A stretch of 6,676 bases of DNA from Rhodobacterales bacterium (GCA_013298485.1 JAAFHS010000147.1:1-6676); one strand, 5' to 3'; shown: positions 1-6,239, numbered from the stretch's first letter. The notes: a model not told the origin generated them from the letters alone. A program made the numbers and translations.

Positions 1-117
1 GGTGGCCAGCCTTTCCACATCCGCCTGCAGAACTCGGCGCGCGCCACAGTGCCCGCACCCGGAAGCCGCATCAATCTGCGGCTGGAGGAAGGTGCCGCGC
101 GCCTTTTGGCCGACTGA
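1..117 (+). CDS. potA: C-terminal end of Pot-type ABC transporter ATPase (partial)
   Basis: Frame 1 is open from the left edge to a TGA at 115-117 and encodes 38 residues (starting GGQPFHIRLQNSARA, ending AARLLAD). The pattern of short beta strands, with a 'hirlqns' stretch and a 'G..v.l.l' strand, fits the C-terminal TOBE_2 domain of PotA/FbpC-type ATPases. This domain follows the nucleotide-binding domain and contributes to regulation or substrate control of the importer. The Walker A, signature and Walker B motifs lie outside the window, so the assignment rests on this tail plus position: the stop overlaps the start of a PotB-like permease (TGATG), as expected in a potABCD operon. The protein would sit on the cytoplasmic face and hydrolyse ATP to drive amine uptake. 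It is too short to exclude another MOI/CUT1-class ATPase by sequence alone. Confidence 0.75.
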   Translation, partial: GGQPFHIRLQNSARATVPAPGSRINLRLEEGAARLLAD

Positions 118-1013
118 TGGCGGATCGATCCGGATATCGCGGCCTGACCGCGCCATTGCTGCTGCCGACATGGGTGGTAATCGGTCTTTTCATGCTGGTC
201 CCGGTGGCGGTGATGGCGATCTATTCGGTGCTGACCAAGGAATTCCGGGGGGGCGTTATCTGGGATTTCAGCCTTGCGGCCTATGACCAGTTCTTTGTCA
301 CCCGAGGCCTGTTCGGGGATGAGGCCCCCCAGATCGAATGGACCTATATCAGCATATTCTGGCGCTCCATCTGGCAGGCCGCCCTCGCCACCCTGCTATG
401 CCTGATCGTGGGTTTTCCGACCGCCTGGTTCATCGCCACGCGGCCCGCGCAAAGCCGCGGCGTCTGGCTTTTCCTGATCACCATTCCCTATTGGGTCAAC
501 CTTTTGATCCGCACGGTCAGCCTGAAATTCCTGATCCGCGATACCGGCCCGTTGAACGAGGCGTTGATGGGCATCGGGCTGACATCAGGGCCGCTGCCCT
601 TGGTCAATACCAATCTCGCCGTGCAGCTCGGCCTCTTTTACAGCTATCTGCCCTTCATGGTCCTGCCGATCTACGCGGCGGTCGAACGCTATAATTTTGC
701 CTATTCCGAGGCTGCAGCCGACCTTTACGCGGGACGCTGGACAATCCTGCGCGAGATTGTCCTGCCCATCGTGCGCCCTGGCATCATCGCGGGATGCCTC
801 CTGGTGTTCGTGCCATCCCTCGGCGCGTTTCTGGCCCCCGACCTGCTGGGGGGGGCGAAAACCTTCATGATCGGCAGCCTGATCGAGGAGCAGTTCAAAG
901 GCGCGCAAGGCAACTGGCCCTTTGGTGCAGCTGTCGCGATGATCCTGATGAGCCTCGTTCTGATCGTACTGATCGCCTACGCCCGCGCGGCCACAAAGGC
1001 GGAGGCGCGATGA
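117..1013 (+). CDS. potB: Polyamine ABC transporter permease, PotB/PotH-like
   Basis: This 298-residue inner-membrane permease is close to PotB length. Hydrophobic segments are visible at about residues 12-38, 84-107, 115-137, 166-188, 222-245 and 269-290, giving the six-helix fold of this family. The EAA coupling loop that docks on the ATPase is at residues 198-221 (EAAADLYAGRW followed by IVLPIVRPGI). It would pair with the PotC-like permease downstream to form the channel. The ATG at 117 overlaps the upstream ATPase stop (TGATG). A purine-rich stretch GGAGGAAGG at 84-92 is about 24 nt upstream, too far for a normal Shine-Dalgarno, so translational coupling is likely. The N-terminus is hydrophilic (MADRSGYRGL) before helix 1, which suits this start. 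Two G runs (7 G at 247-253, 8 G at 848-855) lie in the coding frame, which is intact. The exact substrate cannot be read from the permease. Confidence 0.9.
   Translation: MADRSGYRGLTAPLLLPTWVVIGLFMLVPVAVMAIYSVLTKEFRGGVIWDFSLAAYDQFFVTRGLFGDEAPQIEWTYISIFWRSIWQAALATLLCLIVGFPTAWFIATRPAQSRGVWLFLITIPYWVNLLIRTVSLKFLIRDTGPLNEALMGIGLTSGPLPLVNTNLAVQLGLFYSYLPFMVLPIYAAVERYNFAYSEAAADLYAGRWTILREIVLPIVRPGIIAGCLLVFVPSLGAFLAPDLLGGAKTFMIGSLIEEQFKGAQGNWPFGAAVAMILMSLVLIVLIAYARAATKAEAR
1001..1005 (+). promoter_or_regulatory. Shine-Dalgarno of the potC-like gene
   Basis: GGAGG lies 4 nt before the ATG at 1010 and inside the last codons of the potB-like gene. It decides the start. The same frame is open upstream to 794, but that extra part overlaps potB and reads as non-family sequence, whereas the 1010 start gives a normal PotC N-terminus. 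Confidence 0.7.
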
Positions 1014-1810
1014 AGGGTCTGCGCCACTATCCGGGCTTTCTGCCGATGACGATCGGCTGCCTGGTGCTGCTTTACGCACCGCTGATCGTGGTGATGGTCT
1101 ATTCCTTTAACGGATCGAACTCGATCACCACATGGGGCGGCTTTTCACTGCACTGGTATGTCGATGTCTTTACCGGGCTGGAGGCTGCGCGTTTTGGTGC
1201 CGCCGCGCGCAACTCGCTCAGCATTGCATTTCTGGCGGCATCTGGGGCCACCCTGATTGCGGTCGCCGCAGCCGTGGCCATGGTGCGCGGCGGGCAATTC
1301 CGCGGCAAACAGGCGACATTCGCCCTGATCAACCTGCCCCTGATGGTGCCGGAAATCGTCATCGCGGTATCAACACTCATCTTCTTTTCCGCCATCGGGC
1401 TGTCGACCGGGTACCTGACCATCCTGCTGGCGCATCTGACGTTCTGCATTCCCTTCGCCTATCTGCCCATTGCCGCCCGCCTGCAGGGCATCGAAGATAC
1501 CTACGAACAGGCCGCCCGCGATCTTTATGCCACGCGCTGGCAGGCGTTCCGGCTGATCCTTTTGCCCCTGATGATGCCGGGCATCATGTCGGGCTATCTT
1601 CTGGCCTTCATCATCAGCCTTGACGATTTCATCATCACCAACTTCGTCAAGGGTGCGGGGATGGAAACCCTGCCCACGGCGATCTTCGGTTCTGTCAAGC
1701 AGGGGATCAAGCCGAATATCATGGCAATCTCGACGCTGATGCTGCTCACATCCGTACTGTTCGTGACACTCGCCTACCTCATCAACCGCAAGGGGCAAAA
1801 GACCCCGTAA
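1010..1810 (+). CDS. potC: Polyamine ABC transporter permease, PotC/PotI-like
   Basis: This 266-residue inner-membrane permease matches the usual PotC length of about 260-280. Hydrophobic segments lie at about residues 12-32, 69-92, 104-129, 133-156, 188-212 and 235-257. The EAA loop appears as EQAARDLYATRW at 166-177 followed by LILLPLMMPGI to about 192. The segment SLDDFIITNFVKGAG (203-217) after helix 5 is a feature I know from PotC/PotI permeases. The start at 1010 overlaps the potB-like stop as ATGA and has GGAGG just upstream, so the two permeases are made in a coupled way, as expected for subunits of one heterodimeric channel. The stop TAA is at 1808-1810, 20 nt before the binding-protein gene. 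The family assignment is strong. The transported amine is inferred only from the binding protein and the catabolic genes downstream. Confidence 0.92.
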   Translation: MKGLRHYPGFLPMTIGCLVLLYAPLIVVMVYSFNGSNSITTWGGFSLHWYVDVFTGLEAARFGAAARNSLSIAFLAASGATLIAVAAAVAMVRGGQFRGKQATFALINLPLMVPEIVIAVSTLIFFSAIGLSTGYLTILLAHLTFCIPFAYLPIAARLQGIEDTYEQAARDLYATRWQAFRLILLPLMMPGIMSGYLLAFIISLDDFIITNFVKGAGMETLPTAIFGSVKQGIKPNIMAISTLMLLTSVLFVTLAYLINRKGQKTP

Positions 1811-1830
1811 ACCAACAAGGAGACTGCCGC

Positions 1831-2856
1831 ATGAAAACCATTCTCATTACCGCCGCGGCCATTCTGTGCGCCGCACCCGCCTTCGCCGAGGGCGAGCTGA
1901 AAATCTACCACTGGTTCGAATACATCCCGCAGGAACTGGTCGACAAATTCACCGCAGAAACCGGCATCACGGTCACCATCGACACCTACGATTCCAACGA
2001 ATCCATGCTGGCCTCGCTGAAAGCGGGCAAGCTCGGGGAGTATGACGTGGCCGTGCCCGCCGATTTCATGGTCGGCATCATGAAGGCCGACGGGATGCTG
2101 GATACCTTCACACAGGATGAGATGCCGAACTTTGCCAATATCGCCCCGCAATGGCGCGATGTGCCGTTTGATCCGGGCCGCACATCATCCATCCCCTACC
2201 AGTGGGGCACCACGTCCTTTTCGGTGAACCGCGATGTGTATCAGGGCGATATCTCCAGCCTTGCGACCATCTTCAACCCGCCGCCTGAACTGCAGGGCAA
2301 GATCAATGTGCTGGATAGCCAGAACGAGGTGCTGATCCTTGGCTCGCTCTATCTCGGCATCCCGCAATGCACGTCCGACCGTGAACAGCTGAAAGCGTTG
2401 AACGACATGCTGCTGAATGCCAAACAATACTGGGCCAGCTTCGGGTCGGATACCGCCAAGGATGTGCTCGTCTCGGGCGATGCGGCGGCGGGCATGATCT
2501 ACAATGGCTTTTCCGCCAAGGCCCGCGCCGAAGGGGCCAATGTCGAATATGTCTATCCGACCGAAGGCCATGTCGTCTGGATGGACAACATGGTGCTGCT
2601 GGCCGATGCACCGAACCGCGAAAACGCGCTTCTGTTCATGAACTTCCTGCTCGATCCCGAAAATGCCGCTGCCGTCACCAACTATGCCGCCTACACGTCC
2701 GGCGTCACGGGGGTGGAGCCGTTCCTGGATGAGGCGATCCGCACCAGCCCGGAAAACAACCCGCCCGCAGATGCGACACCCGGCGTTTTCGCCCAAGCCT
2801 GCGATCAGGAAACCCAGCAGCTTTATGACGCGATCTGGACCAACCTAAAGAAATAA
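1831..2856 (+). CDS. potD: Periplasmic polyamine-binding protein, PotD/PotF-like
   Basis: This 341-residue solute-binding protein captures the substrate in the periplasm and delivers it to the PotBC-like permeases. The signal peptide is clear: MKTI, a hydrophobic core, then AAPAFA cleaved before E20. The mature protein begins with the family hallmark LKIYHWFEYIP (23-33). Compared from memory with E. coli PotD, D162 and E166 (DSQNE) correspond to the amine-contacting Asp168/Glu171 region. VVWMDN at 248-253 supplies W250 and D252 for Trp255/Asp257. The PotD Trp229 position is Tyr224 here (MIYNG). Retained acidic and aromatic residues suit a cationic amine, while the Tyr change may shift chain-length preference. 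Only two cysteines remain after cleavage (C180, C324), possibly a disulfide. AAGGAG at 1817-1822 with 8-nt spacing is a good ribosome site. This is the last transporter gene, and a GC hairpin follows. Confidence 0.92.
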   Translation: MKTILITAAAILCAAPAFAEGELKIYHWFEYIPQELVDKFTAETGITVTIDTYDSNESMLASLKAGKLGEYDVAVPADFMVGIMKADGMLDTFTQDEMPNFANIAPQWRDVPFDPGRTSSIPYQWGTTSFSVNRDVYQGDISSLATIFNPPPELQGKINVLDSQNEVLILGSLYLGIPQCTSDREQLKALNDMLLNAKQYWASFGSDTAKDVLVSGDAAAGMIYNGFSAKARAEGANVEYVYPTEGHVVWMDNMVLLADAPNRENALLFMNFLLDPENAAAVTNYAAYTSGVTGVEPFLDEAIRTSPENNPPADATPGVFAQACDQETQQLYDAIWTNLKK

Positions 2857-2863
2857 CCCAACA

Positions 2864-2891
2864 GCGCGCCGCCCGTTTCGGGGCGGTGCGC
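2864..2891 (+). terminator. GC-rich hairpin after the transporter operon
   Basis: Eight bases after the potD stop there is an inverted repeat. Positions 2864-2874 (GCGCGCCGCCC) pair with 2880-2891 around the loop GTTTC, with one bulged G and one G-U pair, giving about 11 paired positions. No U tract follows (CCACTGTCTTGG), so if it is an intrinsic terminator it is of the U-poor kind. It could also act as a 3' mRNA stabiliser that lets some transcription read into the amidase gene. Confidence 0.6.
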
Positions 2892-2950
2892 GCGCCACTG
2901 TCTTGGATCAACGATGCATCTTCCTCTGTTCTCAACTATCCTCGGGGGGT

Positions 2951-2973
2951 CCGGGGGGCAGACGCCCCCCCGG
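2951..2973 (+). promoter_or_regulatory. C/G-run hairpin abutting the amidase start codon
   Basis: CCGGGGGGC at 2951-2959 pairs with GCCCCCCCGG at 2964-2973 around the tetraloop AGAC, with one bulged C; seven consecutive G-C pairs close the loop. It is preceded by another G run (CTCGGGGGGT, 2941-2950). Its 3' foot is only 8 nt from the ATG at 2982, and no convincing Shine-Dalgarno lies between. It may therefore limit ribosome access or be a second terminator-like element. I recall similar CTCGGGGGGTCCGGGGGGCAG elements being common before genes in Rhodobacteraceae. I saw no convincing -35/-10 pair in 2892-2950. Confidence 0.5.
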
Positions 2974-2981
2974 TGTCGGGC

Positions 2982-3737
2982 ATGAAGCTCGCCGTCTGGC
3001 AAGGCGCATCCCCGTCGGGGAACGCAGAAGCGGCATTCGCCACTCTTGGCCCTGCCTTGGCTGCCGCAGGCGCTGCGGGCGCTACTGTGCTGGTGGCCCC
3101 GGAGGTGTATCTGCCGGGCTACAACCAGAATGACATCGCAGCACAGGCCCAGCCACGCTCCGGCGCATGGATTGCGAACCTGTCCGCACTGGCCGCAAAG
3201 GCCCGCTGCGGTCTGGTCACGGGCTATGCCGAACGCGATGGTGATCGCACCCATAACGCGGCAATCGCGATCGGGCCCGATGGCCGGACCCTCGCGCATT
3301 ACCGCAAGATCCAGCTGTATGGTCCGCGCGAAAAGGCGATCTACACGGCAGGAGATGACTATGTGCTGTTCGATCTCGCAGGCACAAAGGCCACGATCCT
3401 GATCTGCTATGACATCGAATTCGCCCCGCATGTCGCAGCTTTGGCCGCGCGCGGGGCCACCCTTTTCCTTGTCCCCACGGCCAACATGTTGCCCTTCACC
3501 CATGTCGTGCGCGCGACCGTCCCCGCAATGGCCGCAAACCATGGCATCACCATCGCCTATGCCAATTACTGCGGCACCGAAGGCGATCTCACCTACGTCG
3601 GCGGCAGCCTGATCGCAGGCCCGCATGGCGAGGTGCTGGCGCAGGCGGGCGAACACCCTGCCCTGCTGATCGCTGATGTGCCTGATGCCGATCCCGCCCG
3701 CATCTCAACCCAAAGTACGGATTTCCGAAAGGTCTAA
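2982..3737 (+). CDS. Carbon-nitrogen hydrolase (nitrilase superfamily), DavA-like omega-amino amidase
   Basis: This 251-residue cytoplasmic amidase has the nitrilase Glu-Lys-Cys triad: E41 in VAPEVYLPGYN, K109 in HYRKIQLYGPRE and C142 in LICYDIEF, with E117 as the usual fourth active-site acid. The stretches LVPTANM (163-169) and AYANYCG (192-198) closely resemble, from memory, Pseudomonas 5-aminopentanamidase DavA (5-aminovaleramide to 5-aminovalerate) and related amidases such as RamA. The reaction is hydrolysis of a linear amide to an acid plus ammonia through a cysteine acyl-enzyme. I chose ATG 2982 because MKLAVWQGA is the first beta strand of the family. The frame is open further upstream (GTG at 2886), but that extension is encoded by the two hairpins and is not family-like. 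The stop is 3 nt before the amine dehydrogenase start, so they are almost surely co-transcribed. Substrate unproven; N-carbamoylputrescine, 5-aminovaleramide or 4-guanidinobutyramide are candidates. Confidence 0.85.
   Translation: MKLAVWQGASPSGNAEAAFATLGPALAAAGAAGATVLVAPEVYLPGYNQNDIAAQAQPRSGAWIANLSALAAKARCGLVTGYAERDGDRTHNAAIAIGPDGRTLAHYRKIQLYGPREKAIYTAGDDYVLFDLAGTKATILICYDIEFAPHVAALAARGATLFLVPTANMLPFTHVVRATVPAMAANHGITIAYANYCGTEGDLTYVGGSLIAGPHGEVLAQAGEHPALLIADVPDADPARISTQSTDFRKV
3727..3732 (+). promoter_or_regulatory. Ribosome binding site of the amine dehydrogenase
   Basis: GAAAGG lies within the last codons of the amidase gene, 8 nt before the ATG at 3741. This supports that start and coupled translation of the two genes. 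Confidence 0.55.
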
Positions 3738-3740
3738 GCC

Positions 3741-5813
3741 ATGCCCAAGGACGCCCGCCCCACACAATACGATATCCTTTTCGAACCCGTGCAGATCGGG
3801 CCGAAAGTCGCAAAGAACCGCTTCTATCAGGTGCCCCATTGCAATGGCGGCGGCTACCGTGACCCCTCCGCCGTCGCCGAAATGCGCCGCACGAAAGCCG
3901 AAGGCGGCTGGGGCGTGATCTTCACCGAACAGACCGAAATCCACCACTCCTCCGAAATCACGCCCTTTATCGAACAGCATCTGTGGGATGACCGCGATAT
4001 CCCGGCCCTCGCCAAGATGGCCGATGCGATGAAATCCCACGGCGCGCTCGCGGGCATTCAACTCGCCTATTCCGGCATCAATGGCCCCAATCTTTACACC
4101 CGCGAAGTCCCCCTTGCCGTCTCGGGCGGCCCGATCCTGACCTTCACGCCCGACCCCGTGCAGGCGCGCACGATGGACAAACAGGATATCCGCGATCTGC
4201 GCCGCTGGTTCCGCAACGCTTTTCGCCGCAGCCAGCAAGCCGGGTTCGACCTGATCTGCCTTTACGGTGCGCATGGCTTTGGCATCCTGCAGCATTTCCT
4301 TTCCCGCGCCTACAACCACCGCACCGATGAATATGGCGGGTCATTGGAGAACCGCGCGCGGTTCATCCGCGAAATCGTTCAAGATGCCCGGGATGAAACG
4401 GAAGGCGAACTCGCCATCACCCTGCGCCTGTCGTTGCATGAGGCGGGCAAGATGGGCTTTTCCAACGCAGAAGTGCGCGATTTCATCGAAATGCACGGCG
4501 ATCTGCCCGATCTGTGGGATCTCGCGCATGGCACATGGGAGCAGTGTTCAGGCACGTCCCGCTTTACCGCCGAAGGGCATCAGGAAAGCCTCGTGCAGGG
4601 GATCAAGGCGCTGACATCGAAACCCGTTGTTGGCGTCGGGCGCTTTACCTCTGCCGATGCGATGGTTCGGCAGGTGAAATCGGGCATCCTTGATTTCATC
4701 GGTGCGGCCCGGCCCTCGATCGCCGATCCGTTCCTGCCGAAAAAGATCGAAGAGGGGCGGTTTGACGACATCCGCGAATGTATCGGCTGCAACATCTGCG
4801 TGACGGGCGACATGACGGGTGCCATCAGCCGGTGTACCCAGAATACGGCGTTCATGGAGGAATGGCGCAAGGGCTGGCACCCCGAGCGCGCGCGCGCCAA
4901 AGGCCAATCCGATACCGTGCTGATCGTCGGTGCCGGGCCTGCGGGGCTTGAGGCCGCACTGCAACTGGGCAAGCGCGGCTACCGCGTGACACTGGCCGAG
5001 GCGACGGACACTTTGGGCGGCCGCGTGGCGCGCGAACGCATGTTGCCGGGTCTTTCGGCCTGGGGGCGCGTGGCCGACTACCGCACCGGGCAGATCGCGC
5101 CGATGCCGAATGTCGAGGTTTACCGCGACAGCCGCCTGTCGCCGCAGGATGTGCTCGACATGGGCGCGCAGCATGTGGCGATTGCGACAGGCGCCCACTG
5201 GCGGCGCGATGTCGTCGCACGGCACCATCTGTTCGGCATCACGACGGATACGGCGATGCCGATCTGGACACCGGATGACCTGATGGCAGGTCAAGGGCCC
5301 ACGAGCGGGCGCGTGGTGGTCTATGATGACGATCATTTCTACATGGGTTCGGTCATTGCCGAACTGCTCATCGCGCGCGGCTGCACGGTGGACTTTGTCA
5401 CGCCGGATGTGAAAGTCGCCAGCTGGACGGAAAACACGCTGGAACAGGCGACGATCCAGCGCCGCCTGATGCAGATCGGCGTGCGGCTGCATCTGTCGCA
5501 CGCGCCTGAAACCATCGGCGCGCAGGCCGTGACGCTGGCCTGCACATGGACCGGGGCCGAAACTGCGCTGCCCACAGAGGCTGTCGTCATGGTGACATCG
5601 CGCCTGCCCCAAGATGCGCTGTTTCACGCAACCCGCGCCTTGGATTGGCAGGCGAGCGGCATTCAGACACTGAAACTGATCGGCGATGCCGCAGCCCCCG
5701 GCCCGATTGCCTGGGCCACCTATGCCGGGCGGCGCTACGGCGAAGAGATGGACGCAGACCCCATCGGCGATGCCCTCCCCTTCCGCCGCGAAATCGCGGC
5801 GCTGTTGCCCTGA
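3741..5813 (+). CDS. Flavin/4Fe-4S amine dehydrogenase of the trimethylamine dehydrogenase family, histamine-dehydrogenase-like pocket
   Basis: This 690-residue protein is near the length of trimethylamine dehydrogenase (TMADH) and histamine dehydrogenase. Residues 1-345 form an FMN-binding TIM barrel. RFYQVPHC at 27-34 carries C34, matching TMADH Cys30, which binds FMN covalently. Y175 and H178 (LYGAHGF) match catalytic Tyr169/His172. The 4Fe-4S ligands are C347, C350, C353 and C365 (CIGCNIC, then 11 residues, then C). A Rossmann motif VGAGPAGLEAA at 396-406 starts the C-terminal region that holds ADP in TMADH. The substrate bowl is Q64, W266, D357 instead of TMADH Tyr60, Trp264, Trp355. This equals the Gln/Trp/Asp set I recall for Nocardioides histamine dehydrogenase, so a primary amine (histamine, agmatine, putrescine) is favoured over trimethylamine. 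C269 occupies the TMADH Asp267 position. It oxidatively deaminates an amine to an aldehyde plus ammonia, probably passing electrons to ETF. It is the last gene of the unit. Confidence 0.88.
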   Translation: MPKDARPTQYDILFEPVQIGPKVAKNRFYQVPHCNGGGYRDPSAVAEMRRTKAEGGWGVIFTEQTEIHHSSEITPFIEQHLWDDRDIPALAKMADAMKSHGALAGIQLAYSGINGPNLYTREVPLAVSGGPILTFTPDPVQARTMDKQDIRDLRRWFRNAFRRSQQAGFDLICLYGAHGFGILQHFLSRAYNHRTDEYGGSLENRARFIREIVQDARDETEGELAITLRLSLHEAGKMGFSNAEVRDFIEMHGDLPDLWDLAHGTWEQCSGTSRFTAEGHQESLVQGIKALTSKPVVGVGRFTSADAMVRQVKSGILDFIGAARPSIADPFLPKKIEEGRFDDIRECIGCNICVTGDMTGAISRCTQNTAFMEEWRKGWHPERARAKGQSDTVLIVGAGPAGLEAALQLGKRGYRVTLAEATDTLGGRVARERMLPGLSAWGRVADYRTGQIAPMPNVEVYRDSRLSPQDVLDMGAQHVAIATGAHWRRDVVARHHLFGITTDTAMPIWTPDDLMAGQGPTSGRVVVYDDDHFYMGSVIAELLIARGCTVDFVTPDVKVASWTENTLEQATIQRRLMQIGVRLHLSHAPETIGAQAVTLACTWTGAETALPTEAVVMVTSRLPQDALFHATRALDWQASGIQTLKLIGDAAAPGPIAWATYAGRRYGEEMDADPIGDALPFRREIAALLP

Positions 5814-5936
5814 AATATCTCGCCGAGAGAACCGGCGCTGTCCTACCGTGGCGGCAACGGGGCCGTGCCCAGTCCTATTCCAAACCGGCGGTGCGCAGAG
5901 CACTGCGGTCCAACCTTCTCTGGGTTCGGAAGACGA
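5814..5936. other. Intergenic stretch between convergent genes
   Basis: There is no coding signal on either strand here. Apart from the hairpin at 5885-5908, I see only a weak 5-bp stem (CGCCG at 5821-5825 with CGGCG at 5833-5837) just after the dehydrogenase stop. Minus-strand frames that run across it are antisense shadows of the dehydrogenase gene. Confidence 0.5.
5885..5908. terminator. Candidate bidirectional hairpin between convergent genes
   Basis: GCGGTGC at 5888-5894 pairs with GCACTGC at 5900-5906 around loop GCAGA (7 bp, one G-U pair). It is extended by CC/GG at 5885-5886 and 5907-5908 past a bulged G. It lies between the dehydrogenase stop (5813) and the stop of the minus-strand relict (5937). 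There is no clear U tract on either side, so its role as a terminator is inferred from position. Confidence 0.35.
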
Positions 5937-6221
5937 TTACTTAGTTTCTTGCCCAAGGAATTCGAACGGATGTTCATCGAGACCCGCGAAGCAACGCACC
6001 CTGATCGGCGGCAGCATGTCGATCTCGGACGTCTCGTAAGCCGTGTCGTCGGCCAGTGCTATGTCGGTCAGCGGGCCGAAGGTGGCGTCGACGAATTTGA
6101 AATCAGACGCACGAAAGGCATAGGTTTTCAGGATCCGCAGATACTGAGGCGGCGCGTGGCGCCACGGGAACTTGATCGTCAGCAGGATGACGGGCGTATC
6201 GCAGTACTGGCTTCGGACCAG
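5937..6221 (-). pseudogene. 3' end of an unrecognised gene, cut off by the insertion sequence
   Basis: Read on the minus strand, one frame stays open from the IS edge at 6221 to a TAA at 5937-5939, encoding 94 residues. It begins LVRSQYCDTPVILLTIKFPW, runs through a middle part with TYAFRASDFKF and ends FEFLGQETK. Codons are GC-ending and similar to the neighbouring genes; the other two minus frames stop early. No start codon exists near its upstream end: the only in-frame ATG is about 32 codons from the stop. It therefore looks like the C-terminal portion of a longer gene, not a short gene. The frame extends a few codons into the IS and stops at the transposase's own TGA (6240-6242), so no fusion is made. 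Hydrophobic strand VILLTIKF and a mixed alpha/beta character suggest a soluble protein. I do not recognise the family. Confidence 0.6.
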
Positions 6222-6237
6222 TGACCTGCCACGGGTC
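6222..6237. repeat. Probable terminal inverted repeat of the IS (one copy visible)
   Basis: TGACCTGCCACGGGTC begins with the TG dinucleotide of IS3-family termini and marks where the relict gene's family-like sequence ends and the IS begins. The length of the repeat is unknown because the matching copy is not in the window. Confidence 0.5.
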
Positions 6238-6239
6238 TT

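Noticed and set aside
247..855. G7 (247-253) and G8 (848-855) runs in the potB-like gene as possible phase-variation tracts
   Set aside because: Both are in frame within Gly codons of an intact transporter gene. Nothing links this gene to phase variation, and such runs are expected at this G+C level.
794..1009. Longer start for the potC-like gene
   Set aside because: The extension overlaps potB completely, lacks family resemblance and is made redundant by the GGAGG and ATG at 1001-1012.
2903..2939. Promoter for the amidase from TTGGAT (2903) and AACTAT (2934)
   Set aside because: The spacing between the two hexamers is 25 nt, too long for a sigma-70 type promoter, and the 17-nt position holds CTGTTC.
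2886..2981. Upstream GTG start for the amidase
   Set aside because: The extra 32 residues are encoded by the two hairpins and precede the conserved first strand MKLAVWQGA. Nitrilase-family proteins normally begin close to that strand.
2823..3656. 277-codon minus-strand open frame opposite the amidase
   Set aside because: The plus strand has the complete nitrilase triad. The minus frame shows no family motif and mirrors the codon pattern of the real gene.
4548..5903. 451-codon open frame on the minus strand opposite the amine dehydrogenase
   Set aside because: It is an antisense shadow of a well-supported family gene in GC-rich DNA, with low-complexity Arg/His/Gly-rich composition and no domain I recognise.
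5865..6224. 119-codon plus-strand open frame in the region before the IS
   Set aside because: It is antisense to the better-supported minus-strand remnant, has no ribosome site and shows no recognisable motif.
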